Shown: positions 22,979 through 30,687, numbered from the stretch's first letter. The stretch: DNA of 42,515 nucleotides from an uncultured Bacilli bacterium (GCA_944371995.1 CALVYD010000014.1:1-42515), one strand, 5' to 3'. Numbers and translations are program-made. Notes: a model not told the origin generated them from the sequence alone.

Positions 22979-23731
22979 ATGACAAGAACAGATATTTGTG
23001 ATAGACAATTTGAGGAGTTGTTTCAAAATAAAAGAACTCCTGATAAAACAGATCCAGAGTTTATGGATATTTTACAGAAATTTATTTTTGGAGAAATTAG
23101 CCAGATTGGTTCTTTAGATAATAAGATGAGAGAATTAATTACGGTAGTTGTATTAACTACGATGCAAACATTACCGCAGTTAAAAGCACATGTTAAGGCT
23201 TCTCTTAATGTGGGAGTTAGTCCTTTAGAAATTAGGGAAGCTATTTATAATTGTGCACCATTTATTGGTTTTCCAAAGACATTAAATGCTATTTCTACCA
23301 TGAATGAAGTGTTTGTAGAAAGTAATATTTCTTTGCCTTTAGAGGAGGCTAGAACAACAACAGAAGAGAATCGTTTTGAAAAGGGTTCAAAGATTCAGTC
23401 ACCAATTTATGGAACAGAGATTAAAGATAAATATCAAGCATTACCAAAAGAAATAGGAGAAGCTATTCCTAGATTTTTAACAGAGTTAGGATTTGGAGAC
23501 TTCTATACTAGAAAAGGTTTATCTGTAAAAACAAGAGAATTATTAGTGCTTTGTGTACTAACAACACTAGGACAAATAGGACCATTAAAAGCACATGTTC
23601 TTGGTAATATCAAAGTAGGAAATAGTCTAGAGGTACAATATGCGACATTAATGCAATGCTTACCCTATATTGGCTTTCCTTCTGTATTTGCTGCTATTAA
23701 TATGATGAAGGAGATGGATATTAATGAGTAA
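22979..23731 (+). CDS. Carboxymuconolactone decarboxylase-like (AhpD fold) two-domain protein
   Basis: This 250-residue protein contains two copies of the CMD/AhpD helical domain. Copy 1 has ELITVVVLTTMQTLPQLKAHVKAS and EAIYNCAPFIGFPKTLNAI (~50-120). Copy 2 has RELLVLCVLTTLGQIGPLKAHV and LMQCLPYIGFPSVFAAI (~180-245). Each carries the KAHV histidine and one cysteine, but not the CxxC pair of the AhpD peroxidase. Family relatives are annotated as 4-carboxymuconolactone decarboxylases, but the actual reaction here is unknown. The start at 22979 has GGGAGAGGAA 8 bases upstream; an open frame further upstream overlaps the membrane protein gene. Confidence 0.9.
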   Translation: MTRTDICDRQFEELFQNKRTPDKTDPEFMDILQKFIFGEISQIGSLDNKMRELITVVVLTTMQTLPQLKAHVKASLNVGVSPLEIREAIYNCAPFIGFPKTLNAISTMNEVFVESNISLPLEEARTTTEENRFEKGSKIQSPIYGTEIKDKYQALPKEIGEAIPRFLTELGFGDFYTRKGLSVKTRELLVLCVLTTLGQIGPLKAHVLGNIKVGNSLEVQYATLMQCLPYIGFPSVFAAINMMKEMDINE

Positions 23732-24278
23732 AAAAGATATTGGCACTTCTCTTGCTCTATATCCCAGTTTAATTGTAGTAATAGGTGCTATGAAAGAAGA
23801 TAAACCTAATTATTTATTAGTAGGTCATCTAGGAATATTAGGCCATGATCATTATATAGTTAGTTTATCTAAAACGCATTATACTAATGAATTAATTAAG
23901 GAAAATAAATCATTATCTATTAATTTAGTAGATGAAGAGACGTTAGAAAAAGCTGATTATGTAGGGTGCGTTAGTGGAAAAAAGATAGATAAATCTGAAG
24001 CTTTTAATTATGAAATAGGAGAGTTACATACACCTATTATTACAGAAGCTCCTGTTTCTATCGAATGTAGGGTAGAGGATATTTATGAAACGCCAGGATT
24101 TGAAAACTTTATTTTAGTACCTGTACATACTTTTGTTGCTGATAAGGTATTAAATGAAAAGGGAAAAATAGATTATCAAAAGTTAAAACCAGTGTTGTTT
24201 GAATTTCCAACTTACCAGTATTTAAAAACTGGTGATGTGATAGATGCATGTATGTTTACAAAGAAGCAAACTAGATAG
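23724..24278 (+). CDS. Flavin reductase-like FMN-binding protein
   Basis: This 184-residue protein has the split-barrel fold of flavin reductases. It opens DIGTSLALYPSLIVVIGAM (the usual L-YP-PVxVV-G block) and has YIVSLSKTHYTNELIKENKS and SINLVDEETLEKADYVGCVSG, the typical S-xx-R/T-xT-N-I and F-xINx-P motifs. It then shows the PVSIECRVEDIYETPGFENF ligand region. It likely binds FMN and reduces it or another acceptor. It overlaps the preceding gene by 8 bases and ends at a terminator, so it closes the redox island transcript. Confidence 0.88.
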   Translation: MSKKDIGTSLALYPSLIVVIGAMKEDKPNYLLVGHLGILGHDHYIVSLSKTHYTNELIKENKSLSINLVDEETLEKADYVGCVSGKKIDKSEAFNYEIGELHTPIITEAPVSIECRVEDIYETPGFENFILVPVHTFVADKVLNEKGKIDYQKLKPVLFEFPTYQYLKTGDVIDACMFTKKQTR

Positions 24279-24299
24279 TAATATCTGGTTTTCTTTTTT
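24269..24299 (+). terminator. Rho-independent terminator of the redox island
   Basis: AACTAGATA (24269-24277) pairs with TATCTGGTT (24282-24290) through a GTAA loop, followed by TTCTTTTTT. The upstream arm lies in the last codons of the flavin reductase gene. Confidence 0.82.
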
Positions 24300-24334
24300 A
24301 GTATTTTTCTGTATAATAATGTTCGAGGGATGTT

Positions 24335-24577
24335 ATGGAGAAAGTAAAAGATATTTTATTTATTATTTTAGGATTTGCTATTGCAATAGCAGTATTTTGG
24401 TTCTTCTTTTTTGTCGCTTTACCAATATTATTAGTACTTGGATTAATAGCAATTTTCTTTTTTATCATTAAGGGAACTGATTTTTTTCAAAAAATAAAAA
24501 AGAAAGTGAAAAAGAATATAAAAAAGAAAAAAGATAATATTAAAGAAGCACAAATTATAGAAGAAAAAGAATCATAG
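24335..24577 (+). CDS. Small membrane protein with basic tail
   Basis: This 80-residue protein has a long hydrophobic stretch (~8-48, IILGFAIAIAVFWFFFFVAL then LILLVLGLIAIFFFIIKG-type sequence), enough for two helices. A very lysine-rich tail (KKKVKKNIKKKKDNIKEAQI) ends in EEKES. It could sit at the membrane with a cytoplasmic charged tail. No family is recognised. A TATAAT (24312-24317) lies upstream and hairpin terminators flank it on both sides, so it appears to be transcribed alone. Confidence 0.6.
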   Translation: MEKVKDILFIILGFAIAIAVFWFFFFVALPILLVLGLIAIFFFIIKGTDFFQKIKKKVKKNIKKKKDNIKEAQIIEEKES

Positions 24578-24581
24578 ATTG

Positions 24582-24609
24582 AACTGGATACAATATCTAG
24601 TTTTCTTTT
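24582..24609 (+). terminator. Rho-independent terminator after the small membrane gene
   Basis: AACTGGATA (24582-24590) and TATCTAGTT (24594-24602) form a 9-bp stem with a CAA loop, followed by T-rich DNA. It is nearly the mirror of the terminator at 24269. Confidence 0.78.
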
Positions 24610-24647
24610 GTTTAAAAATCGGGTATAATGAAGGCAAGAGGTAGAAT

Positions 24648-25259
24648 ATGAAAAGCAGTAAAGAAAAATCTGTTGATGACTATATTAGTATAGAAATATG
24701 GTATCGGTTATTTGGATGGATTGTTTATTTTATTATATTTTTGGTGATTTTATATGTAGCATTTCAATACAATATTCAATTTTTTGTCTTTGCTATATTT
24801 ATGATAGTATTTATTATGCTTTTAATTTTTCGTGACATGAAAATTATTTATCACAAGAAGAAAATTAAGGATTATTTAGTTGAACAAGGATTAATTGGTA
24901 AAATAGGAAAAATACTATACTGGTATTGCCATGAAGCTTGCTCTAGCTATCACCATGATTTTGTTTTGACTGATTATTATATTATTGTATTATATAAAAA
25001 AGAAGTTGTAAGTTTTCGGTATGAAGATATTGTATCTATAAAAATGAAGGAGTCTTATCAACATTGTACTAATTCTCTTCATCAGAAAAATGAATTATAT
25101 GTATCTTTAAAAGATGGAAGAGAAATTATTATTGTAGTCTATGATGGAGATTCTGTTGCTAGAATAAAAGATATCAGTACTATTTTGTTAGAGAAAAATA
25201 ACAAAATAAAAGTAGAAGATAGTGAAATAGGTGTTTGGTATAAAGCGTATTTTAAATAA
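24648..25259 (+). CDS. Two-helix membrane protein with a cytoplasmic PH-like domain
   Basis: This 203-residue protein has two adjacent hydrophobic helices (~23-65, IVYFIIFLVILYVAFQYNIQ then FFVFAIFMIVFIMLLIF) and a soluble C-terminal domain. The soluble part alternates short beta-type segments (DFVLTDYYIIVLYKKEVVSF, ELYVSLKDGREIIIVVYDGD) and ends in a helix. This is the look of YcxB/PH-like membrane proteins, although I cannot place it in a family firmly. Three histidines and cysteines in WYCHEACSSYHHD are notable. Function unknown. Confidence 0.65.
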   Translation: MKSSKEKSVDDYISIEIWYRLFGWIVYFIIFLVILYVAFQYNIQFFVFAIFMIVFIMLLIFRDMKIIYHKKKIKDYLVEQGLIGKIGKILYWYCHEACSSYHHDFVLTDYYIIVLYKKEVVSFRYEDIVSIKMKESYQHCTNSLHQKNELYVSLKDGREIIIVVYDGDSVARIKDISTILLEKNNKIKVEDSEIGVWYKAYFK

Positions 25260-25321
25260 AATAATTTATAAAAATAGAAATTTATCTTTTAAATTTATTG
25301 TTTAAAATGAAAGGAGTTCTT

Positions 25322-26404
25322 ATGAAAAAAATAAATATATCGCATTATATAATATTGTTGCTTTCTATGATATTATTTATCGTTTCTGTTTTTTTAAATC
25401 CGTATAGTTTTTCTTATCTTGCAGCATTAGTTTTAATTTTGTTGTTAGCGTTACTTGTCTTTAGCACAGGTATTATTATTAATAAGCAGGAGTTTTATCA
25501 GAAAAACATTACGAAATACATCATTTTATATTTTGTTTTATTATTATCATTAACGATGTTTATTAATAGACCAGGAGTCAGTTTCTTTAATAAAGAGTTT
25601 TTAGAAGATTATACAAGAACAATTAATATTATTCCTTTTAAAACTATTATTAGTTATCTTACTGGTATTGCTAATATCGGAATTAAAATTACAAATATCT
25701 TAGGAAACTTAATAGCTTTTGTTCCCTTTTCTTTTTTATTAATGTTGAAAGATAAGAAGTATTGTAAGTTAAAGAAGCAATTTGTTATTTTGACAGTTAC
25801 CGTATTTGTAATTGAAATTTTACAGTTAGTAACTTCTACTGGTAGATTTGATATTGATGACTTTATTTTGAATATTGGAGGCGGGTTATTATTTGTTATT
25901 TTACTTAATAAGATAAAACTAATAGACAAATTAAAAAGATTATTTTATCAAGATTTTCATATTCCTAAAATAGGTAAAATTGTTTTATGGAGTATTACTT
26001 TTCTATTTATTATTTTAGTTGACATTATGATGTTTGTGAATATGGTAGCTATCGAGCAAGTAATTACTCAGACTTTCTATGTGAGCAAGCAAGATAGGTG
26101 TTCGGAGTTAGAAAAAATAGAGATGGAAGGATATCATTTATATTTGGATTGTGTTGATGTAGTTTATGAGACAGAAGATAATTATCAAATGTCGCTACAA
26201 GAAGCACTAGAAAATGGAGAATTAACTAGGAAAGATATAAAAGAAAAATTAGAACAAAAAGAAACTCTCAGGGATGGAGGAACTGCTACTTATGTTGATA
26301 CAAAAGAAAATATAGCGTTTGTTTTATGTCGTACAACAGAAGGCAATAAAGATATTTATGTAGGAAATAAAAATTTGCGTTATGAAGAGAGTTTTTGCAA
26401 ATAG
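25322..26404 (+). CDS. VanZ-like family membrane protein
   Basis: The 360-residue product has about six hydrophobic helices in the first ~240 residues. The block NIIPFKTIISYL, then NILGNLIAFVPFSFLL and FVIEILQLVTSTGRFDIDDF, with DDFILNIGGGLL, matches the VanZ-like domain (N-xx-GN-x-xxF-x-P-xG and E-xxQ-xx-xxR-xxD-xD-xx-N-xx-G). A final helix and an extracytoplasmic C-terminal part (~250-360) of unknown fold follow. VanZ-like proteins affect glycopeptide susceptibility in some bacteria; the role here is unknown. AAGGAG before 25322 favours this ATG over an upstream one at 25298. Confidence 0.88.
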   Translation: MKKINISHYIILLLSMILFIVSVFLNPYSFSYLAALVLILLLALLVFSTGIIINKQEFYQKNITKYIILYFVLLLSLTMFINRPGVSFFNKEFLEDYTRTINIIPFKTIISYLTGIANIGIKITNILGNLIAFVPFSFLLMLKDKKYCKLKKQFVILTVTVFVIEILQLVTSTGRFDIDDFILNIGGGLLFVILLNKIKLIDKLKRLFYQDFHIPKIGKIVLWSITFLFIILVDIMMFVNMVAIEQVITQTFYVSKQDRCSELEKIEMEGYHLYLDCVDVVYETEDNYQMSLQEALENGELTRKDIKEKLEQKETLRDGGTATYVDTKENIAFVLCRTTEGNKDIYVGNKNLRYEESFCK

Positions 26405-26417
26405 TTAGGAGTAGTTT

Positions 26418-26900
26418 ATGTCATTAGAAAGAGCAAAAGAACATTTGAAAAAATATGGATTAGAAGGTAAAATTATGGAATTTGATACTTCTTCCGCAAC
26501 GGTAGAAGACGCGGCGAAAGCCTTAGGATGTAGTCCAGGTGAGATTGCAAAAACATTATCATTTTTAGTAGAGGGAAAGCCAATTTTAATTGTTGCAGCA
26601 GGAGATGCAAAAATAGATAATAGTAAATATAAAGCTTTTTTTCATCAAAAAGCGAAAATGATTCCTGTAGATGCTGTTGAAAAAATGATTGGTCACAAAG
26701 TAGGAGGTGTTTGTCCGTTTGGTGTTTTGGAAGGAGTAGAAGTGCATTTAGATTGGTCACTACAAAAGTATGATGTTATCTATCCTGCTTGTGGCAATAG
26801 TCATAGTGCAGTACGATTAACAATAAGAGAGTTAGAAGAAGCATCTTGTTATCAAGAATGGGTTGATGTTTGTAAGGAGGAAGACCATGGGTGGAATTAG
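26418..26900 (+). CDS. YbaK/EbsC-family aminoacyl-tRNA deacylase
   Basis: This 160-residue protein has the YbaK/ProX fold that hydrolyses mischarged tRNAs, typically Cys- or Ala-tRNA-Pro. It shows TVEDAAKALGCSPGEIAKTL, then the catalytic lysine region LIVAAGDAKIDNSKYKAFFH, the glycine loop IGHKVGGVCPFGVLEGVEVH and the terminal YPACGNSHSAVRLTIRELEE. The lack of a membrane segment fits a cytosolic trans-editing factor. Which tRNA it edits is not visible from sequence. Its last codons overlap the start of the next gene. Confidence 0.93.
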   Translation: MSLERAKEHLKKYGLEGKIMEFDTSSATVEDAAKALGCSPGEIAKTLSFLVEGKPILIVAAGDAKIDNSKYKAFFHQKAKMIPVDAVEKMIGHKVGGVCPFGVLEGVEVHLDWSLQKYDVIYPACGNSHSAVRLTIRELEEASCYQEWVDVCKEEDHGWN

Positions 26901-27393
26901 TGTATTTATATTATTAAGTATTTTAATGTCTATGTTTATAGTATTTGTAGTTGTTGCTTTGGTTGTTTTTGCATATATGCTTATTAATTATATTTTTGAA
27001 AGTATTTTTCTATATGCAGTATCGAAAGCGAATCATTATAAATATCCAATTACTTCTTGGATACCATTTTATAATAAATGTATATTAGGGAAATTTGCTG
27101 ATAAACAAGGTTTGGGAAAGTTATTATGCGGGATAGATGTACTGGCTTTTTTACTGATTATCATTTCTTATTATGCAACCAGTTTACCAGATGGTGTTAA
27201 TACGATGATATTTTTCTTAATTATTATTTTATTAGTTTTAAGTTTTATTTTTAATGTAGTTTTATCTCATCACATTATGAAAAAAGTAACTGGAAAGTTT
27301 GTGGATCTATTGACTATATTAAATGTATTAACATTAGGATTTTCAAGAAGTATTATTTTATTTATTATAAGAAATCAAAAAAAGTTGAAGTAG
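26887..27393 (+). CDS. Hypothetical polytopic membrane protein
   Basis: This 168-residue protein has about four hydrophobic segments (~5-40, ~73-92, ~98-120 and ~145-160). Between the first and second, SKANHYKYPITSWIPFYNKCILGKFADKQG resembles the cytoplasmic loop of small Firmicute membrane proteins of unknown role (the W-IPF-YN motif is common in them). The start at 26887 is supported by AAGGAGG at 26874-26880, which lies within the deacylase gene. It is the first of three consecutive membrane genes. Confidence 0.7.
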   Translation: MGGISVFILLSILMSMFIVFVVVALVVFAYMLINYIFESIFLYAVSKANHYKYPITSWIPFYNKCILGKFADKQGLGKLLCGIDVLAFLLIIISYYATSLPDGVNTMIFFLIIILLVLSFIFNVVLSHHIMKKVTGKFVDLLTILNVLTLGFSRSIILFIIRNQKKLK

Positions 27394-27400
27394 GTGTTTT

Positions 27401-27601
27401 ATGTCAAAGAAGTTAATATCTGCTACTATATTAATTATTTTAGCAGAAGTGTTATCGCTATCTAGAATGTATTTTACAGAAGGTGCTACTAATTTTTCAG
27501 AGTTTACATCAGGTTTGTTGTTAGGACTTTCTGTAGGAATGGAGATTATTGGTGTAGTTTTATTGTTTATTTGTATTGCGACATACGATAAGAAAAAATA
27601 A
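27401..27601 (+). CDS. Small membrane protein
   Basis: This 66-residue protein has two hydrophobic segments (~3-21, KLISATILIILAEVLSLSR, and ~35-60, GLLLGLSVGMEIIGVVLLFI) joined by a short acidic turn. It has a KKK end. No family is recognised. It follows the previous gene by seven bases with a GTAGGTG ribosome site and may be co-transcribed with it. Confidence 0.6.
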   Translation: MSKKLISATILIILAEVLSLSRMYFTEGATNFSEFTSGLLLGLSVGMEIIGVVLLFICIATYDKKK

Positions 27602-27633
27602 AGATATAGTATTTACGTTAGGTAGGAGAAATT

Positions 27634-27981
27634 ATGAAAAAATATTTAAAAGAAATGATTATATTAATGATTCAGATAATGTTATTTTATTTATTTCCTT
27701 TTACTGCTGGTCCAACAGATGGTCTGGGACTGATTATTGTTCTTTTGTTTTCTACTTTGATGCTATCTGTCATATTTGGAGCTGTTTCAAAAGGAAAAGT
27801 AAGAATTATTTATCCTTTTGTTGTAGCAGTATTATTTATTCCAACAGTCTATATTCATTATAATTATACTGCTTTGGTATATACCGTATGGTATTTGATA
27901 GATTCTTATTTAGGTGTAGGAATTGGAAGTTTAATTAAAATGATAACGGAACGTGTTAAGCCAGAAAAAGAGATAAACTGA
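27634..27981 (+). CDS. Hypothetical membrane protein
   Basis: This 115-residue protein has about three hydrophobic stretches (residues ~8-25, ~32-50 and ~58-75), then a shorter one with GVGIGSLIKMI before a charged C-terminus (TERVKPEKEIN). It has no recognisable domain. It has a GTAGGAG ribosome site and sits at the end of the three-gene membrane cluster. Confidence 0.65.
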   Translation: MKKYLKEMIILMIQIMLFYLFPFTAGPTDGLGLIIVLLFSTLMLSVIFGAVSKGKVRIIYPFVVAVLFIPTVYIHYNYTALVYTVWYLIDSYLGVGIGSLIKMITERVKPEKEIN

Positions 27982-28030
27982 AAATGTAATAAGAGTATAC
28001 TCCAACTAGATAGATGAAAGTAGGACAATT

Positions 28031-28348
28031 ATGGATAAGTATTTAGAAATTAGAAGAAAATTTGAAGAAATAGAAGATAGAGAAAATGCTATTAGTATGG
28101 CAAAATATATGAGGAATTTATTTCCTTTTTATGGCATTGCTACTCCTAAGAGAAAAGCAGTATATAAAGATTTTTTAAAAGAGGAGAAAAAGTTAGAAAA
28201 GATTGATTGGAAATTTTTAGATCAATGTTATCAGGATTCTCATAGGGAGTTTCAATATTTTGTATGTGATTATTTGCTTGCAATGAAAGATTATTTAACC
28301 TATGAAGATATCCCTAAAATAAAACAGTATATTATTAGAAAAGAATGA
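28031..28348 (+). pseudogene. AlkD-like DNA alkylation repair gene, 5' fragment
   Basis: This 105-codon frame encodes the N-terminal HEAT-like helices of the AlkD/DNA alkylation repair family: KYLEIRRKFEEIEDRENAIS, AKYMRNLFPFYGIATPKRKA and QDSHREFQYFVCDYLLAMKD are typical. The frame stops at TGA 28346-28348 just where relatives have a tryptophan-rich SWWDT-type segment. The remainder of the gene is in another frame from 28345. Taken together, the two parts would make a normal 220-residue enzyme that lifts alkylated bases from DNA. It is broken by at least one indel and a stop. Confidence 0.8.
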
Positions 28349-28686
28349 CGGGGATAGATTGTTTTGATGCTGTTATTGGGGAGATTGGTCTAAGAGATAG
28401 TAGAGTAGATGAGCTGATGTTAGTATGGTCAAAAGAGGAAGATTTCTGGTTAAGAAGAATAGCTATTGATCATCAATTAAATAGAAAAGAAAAGACGAAT
28501 AAAGAGTTACTAGAAAAAATTATAGTAAATAATTTAGGAAGTAGAGAGTTTTTCATTAATAAAGCCATTGGTTGGAGCTTAAGAGAATATTCGAAAACTA
28601 ATCCAACCTGGGTAAAAGAGTTTATTGATAAATATAAGGATAAATTAGATAAACTAAGTATTAGAGAAGCTAGTAAATATATTTAA
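28345..28686 (+). pseudogene. AlkD-like DNA alkylation repair gene, 3' fragment
   Basis: The 113-codon frame overlaps the 5' fragment by an ATGA and continues the same protein: TGIDCFDAVIGEIGLRDSRV, then VWSKEEDFWLRRIAIDHQLN and REFFINKAIGWSLREYSKTN, which are the conserved C-terminal HEAT repeats of the AlkD family. No ribosome site precedes this ATG, so it is a fragment rather than a partner subunit. The ATGA overlap imitates translational coupling, but both parts are halves of one family domain. Confidence 0.8.
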
Positions 28687-28697
28687 TTTATGTGTTG

Positions 28698-28728
28698 AAA
28701 AGATTATTTTAGGATAATCTTTTCTTTT
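28698..28728 (+). terminator. Rho-independent terminator
   Basis: AAAAGATTAT (28698-28707) pairs with ATAATCTTTT (28714-28723) in a perfect 10-bp stem with a 6-base loop, followed by CTTTTG. Confidence 0.85.
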
Positions 28729-28731
28729 GTA

Positions 28732-28760
28732 TTGACAATCTGTTATAACTGTTATATAGT
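28732..28760 (+). promoter_or_regulatory. Sigma-A promoter of the GntR-ABC operon
   Basis: TTGACA (28732-28737) and TATAGT (28755-28760) are 17 bases apart. The -10 lies inside the palindrome at 28749-28771. Confidence 0.82.
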
Positions 28761-28771
28761 GTATATAACAG
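28749..28771. promoter_or_regulatory. Perfect 10-3-10 palindrome, probable GntR operator
   Basis: CTGTTATATA-GTG-TATATAACAG is a perfect inverted repeat covering the -10 and start point. A partial copy (CTGTTATAAC, 28740-28749) abuts it on the left. Occupancy would block transcription. Confidence 0.82.
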
Positions 28772-28784
28772 GTTGGTGATACGT

Positions 28785-29162
28785 TTGAATATAATTATTA
28801 GTAATAGTAGTGATATACCGATTTTTAAGCAGATAAAGAATGCTATTAAAGAAGCTATTTGTAATGATGAATTAATGGAAGAAGAAGCTCTACCTTCTGT
28901 TAGAGTATTAGCTAATGATTTAAAAATTAGTTTCTTGACGGTGAAAAGAGCTTATGATGAATTAGAACAGGAAGGATTTATTAAAACGATTCCTGGAAAG
29001 GGAAGTTTTGTTGCTCCTAAAAACTTGGAGTTAATTCATGAAGAAAAACTAAAAGAAATACAAGAATATATAGAAAAAATATATGATATTTCGAAGATTT
29101 CTAATATCACAAAAGAAGAAGTTGTGGAGTTGTTTAAAATTATTTTTGAGGAGGATTTATGA
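28785..29162 (+). CDS. GntR family transcriptional regulator (YtrA type)
   Basis: This 125-residue regulator of the short YtrA subgroup has a winged helix at ~10-75, with SDIPIFKQIKNAIKEAICND, then LPSVRVLANDLKISFLTVKR and AYDELEQEGFIKTIPGKGSF. The remaining ~45 residues are a short dimerisation helix instead of a ligand-binding domain. I chose the TTG at 28785 because family members begin MNIIISNSSD and GGTTGGTGAT lies just upstream. It shares an ATGA overlap with the ABC gene it presumably controls, and a perfect palindrome lies in its promoter. Confidence 0.92.
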   Translation: MNIIISNSSDIPIFKQIKNAIKEAICNDELMEEEALPSVRVLANDLKISFLTVKRAYDELEQEGFIKTIPGKGSFVAPKNLELIHEEKLKEIQEYIEKIYDISKISNITKEEVVELFKIIFEEDL

Positions 29163-30019
29163 AAAATACGATAGAGGTTAGAAATGTATCTAAAACTTAT
29201 CCCGGGTTTCGGTTAGATAATGTTAGTTTTACGATTCCAGAAGGTGCTGTTGTTGGACTGATTGGTGAAAATGGTGCCGGCAAGACAACAACATTGAAAG
29301 CTATTCTTAATATGATAAAGTTTGATGGTGAGATTAAAGTTTTTGGAAAAGATAGTAAGAATAGTGAAAAAGAGATTAAAGAAGAGTTAGGAGTGGTGTT
29401 AGATGATAGTTTTCTTTCGGAATATTTAACAGCAAAACAGATGAATAAAGTTATGAAACAGTTTTATAAAAACTGGGATGAAGATAAATATTTTGCTTAT
29501 TTAAAAGAATTTCAATTGCCAGAAGATAAGATTGTGAAAGAATTCTCTAGTGGAATGAAAATGAAATTAAAAATTGCGACAGCACTTTCTCATCATCCTA
29601 AGGCATTAATATTAGATGAAGCAACGAGTGGATTAGATCCTATTATTAGAAATGAAATATTAGATATTTTTAGAAAGTATATTTTAGAAGAGGAGAGTCG
29701 TTCTGTTTTACTATCTTCACATATTACTACCGATTTAGAACAGATTGCTGACTATATTATTTTTATTCATCAAGGAAAAATTGTCTTTTTCTTACCAGCT
29801 ACAGATTTATTAGAAAATTATGGAATTGTAAAGTGTGATGAAAAAGAATTTCAACATCTAGAAAAGAAAGACTATATCAGTTATCGAAAGGATAAGTATT
29901 CTTATCAAGTATTAGTATCAGATAAAGATATGGTTAAGAAAAAATATAGATTTACAGTAATTGATAAACCTAGTATTGAAGATATTATGTTATTTTATGT
30001 GAAAGGAGAAGGAAAGTGA
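29159..30019 (+). CDS. ABC transporter ATP-binding protein
   Basis: This 286-residue ATPase has Walker A GENGAGKTTTLK (~39-50), a Q-loop region, signature FSSGMKMKLKIATAL and Walker B ALILDEATSGLDP. The C-terminal ~70 residues are an accessory domain of variable type. With the YtrA-type regulator upstream and the permease overlapping downstream it forms a classical three-gene efflux or export operon. In such operons the ABC gene is often induced by cell-wall-active compounds; that is knowledge of the family, and the inducer here is unknown. Confidence 0.93.
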   Translation: MKNTIEVRNVSKTYPGFRLDNVSFTIPEGAVVGLIGENGAGKTTTLKAILNMIKFDGEIKVFGKDSKNSEKEIKEELGVVLDDSFLSEYLTAKQMNKVMKQFYKNWDEDKYFAYLKEFQLPEDKIVKEFSSGMKMKLKIATALSHHPKALILDEATSGLDPIIRNEILDIFRKYILEEESRSVLLSSHITTDLEQIADYIIFIHQGKIVFFLPATDLLENYGIVKCDEKEFQHLEKKDYISYRKDKYSYQVLVSDKDMVKKKYRFTVIDKPSIEDIMLFYVKGEGK

Positions 30020-30687
30020 AAGGATTAATTATTAAGGATTTACTTAATTTATCTAGCTATAAAACGACGTTATTTCTTATTCTCATTTTTTGTAGTATGG
30101 GAATGATTGGAACAGATGCTGTAAATTTTGCACCTACCTTTATTACAGTTATGATTGGTATGATTGTTCTTTCAACATTTAATTATGATGAGGCATCACA
30201 TGCGGAAAAATATATTGTAGCACTTCCTTTAACTAGAAAAGAAATTGTTATGAGTAAATATGTTCTAGCGATAGTTGGTAATATCCTAGGTGGTATTATA
30301 GGAATTATATTAACGATTATTATTGTAAATGTTATGAATGTTATAAGACCAGATGATTTAATTAGATTAGACTATCAGGGATTACTTGTAACAGTCATTA
30401 GTGGAATATTTGGTGTTGCGCTTATTCAAGCAATTCAAATACCTAGTGTTTATCGTTTTGGAGCAGAAAAAGGTAGAATTCAAATGTTTCTATTGATATT
30501 TTTATTAGTATTAATGATTGCAGGAGTAGGATTTCTAATTACCAAAATTGGTTTTTCTATTAATATGGAAGAGATAAATCATTTTATGAATCGCTTTGGT
30601 ATTCCGGTTTTGATATTAGTATCCGCAGGTTTATATTATATTTCTTATAAGATATCCTATAAAATTTTTAAAAAGAAAGAGTATTAA
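30016..30687 (+). CDS. ABC-2 type transporter permease
   Basis: This 223-residue integral membrane protein begins with GTG (overlapping the ABC gene stop by four bases) and encodes KGLIIKDLLNLSSYKTTLFL, the amphipathic N-terminus common in ABC-2 permeases of this group. About six hydrophobic helices follow. EKYIVALPLTRKEIVMSKYV (~71-90) is the conserved coupling-loop signature (P-xxR-xx-V-xx-K). It should form the membrane part of the transporter with the ATPase encoded upstream. Confidence 0.92.
   Translation: MKGLIIKDLLNLSSYKTTLFLILIFCSMGMIGTDAVNFAPTFITVMIGMIVLSTFNYDEASHAEKYIVALPLTRKEIVMSKYVLAIVGNILGGIIGIILTIIIVNVMNVIRPDDLIRLDYQGLLVTVISGIFGVALIQAIQIPSVYRFGAEKGRIQMFLLIFLLVLMIAGVGFLITKIGFSINMEEINHFMNRFGIPVLILVSAGLYYISYKISYKIFKKKEY

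Noticed and set aside
28345-28348. ATGA overlap as natural translational coupling of two proteins
   Set aside because: The two frames are halves of one AlkD-type domain with no second ribosome site; a frameshift explains it better.
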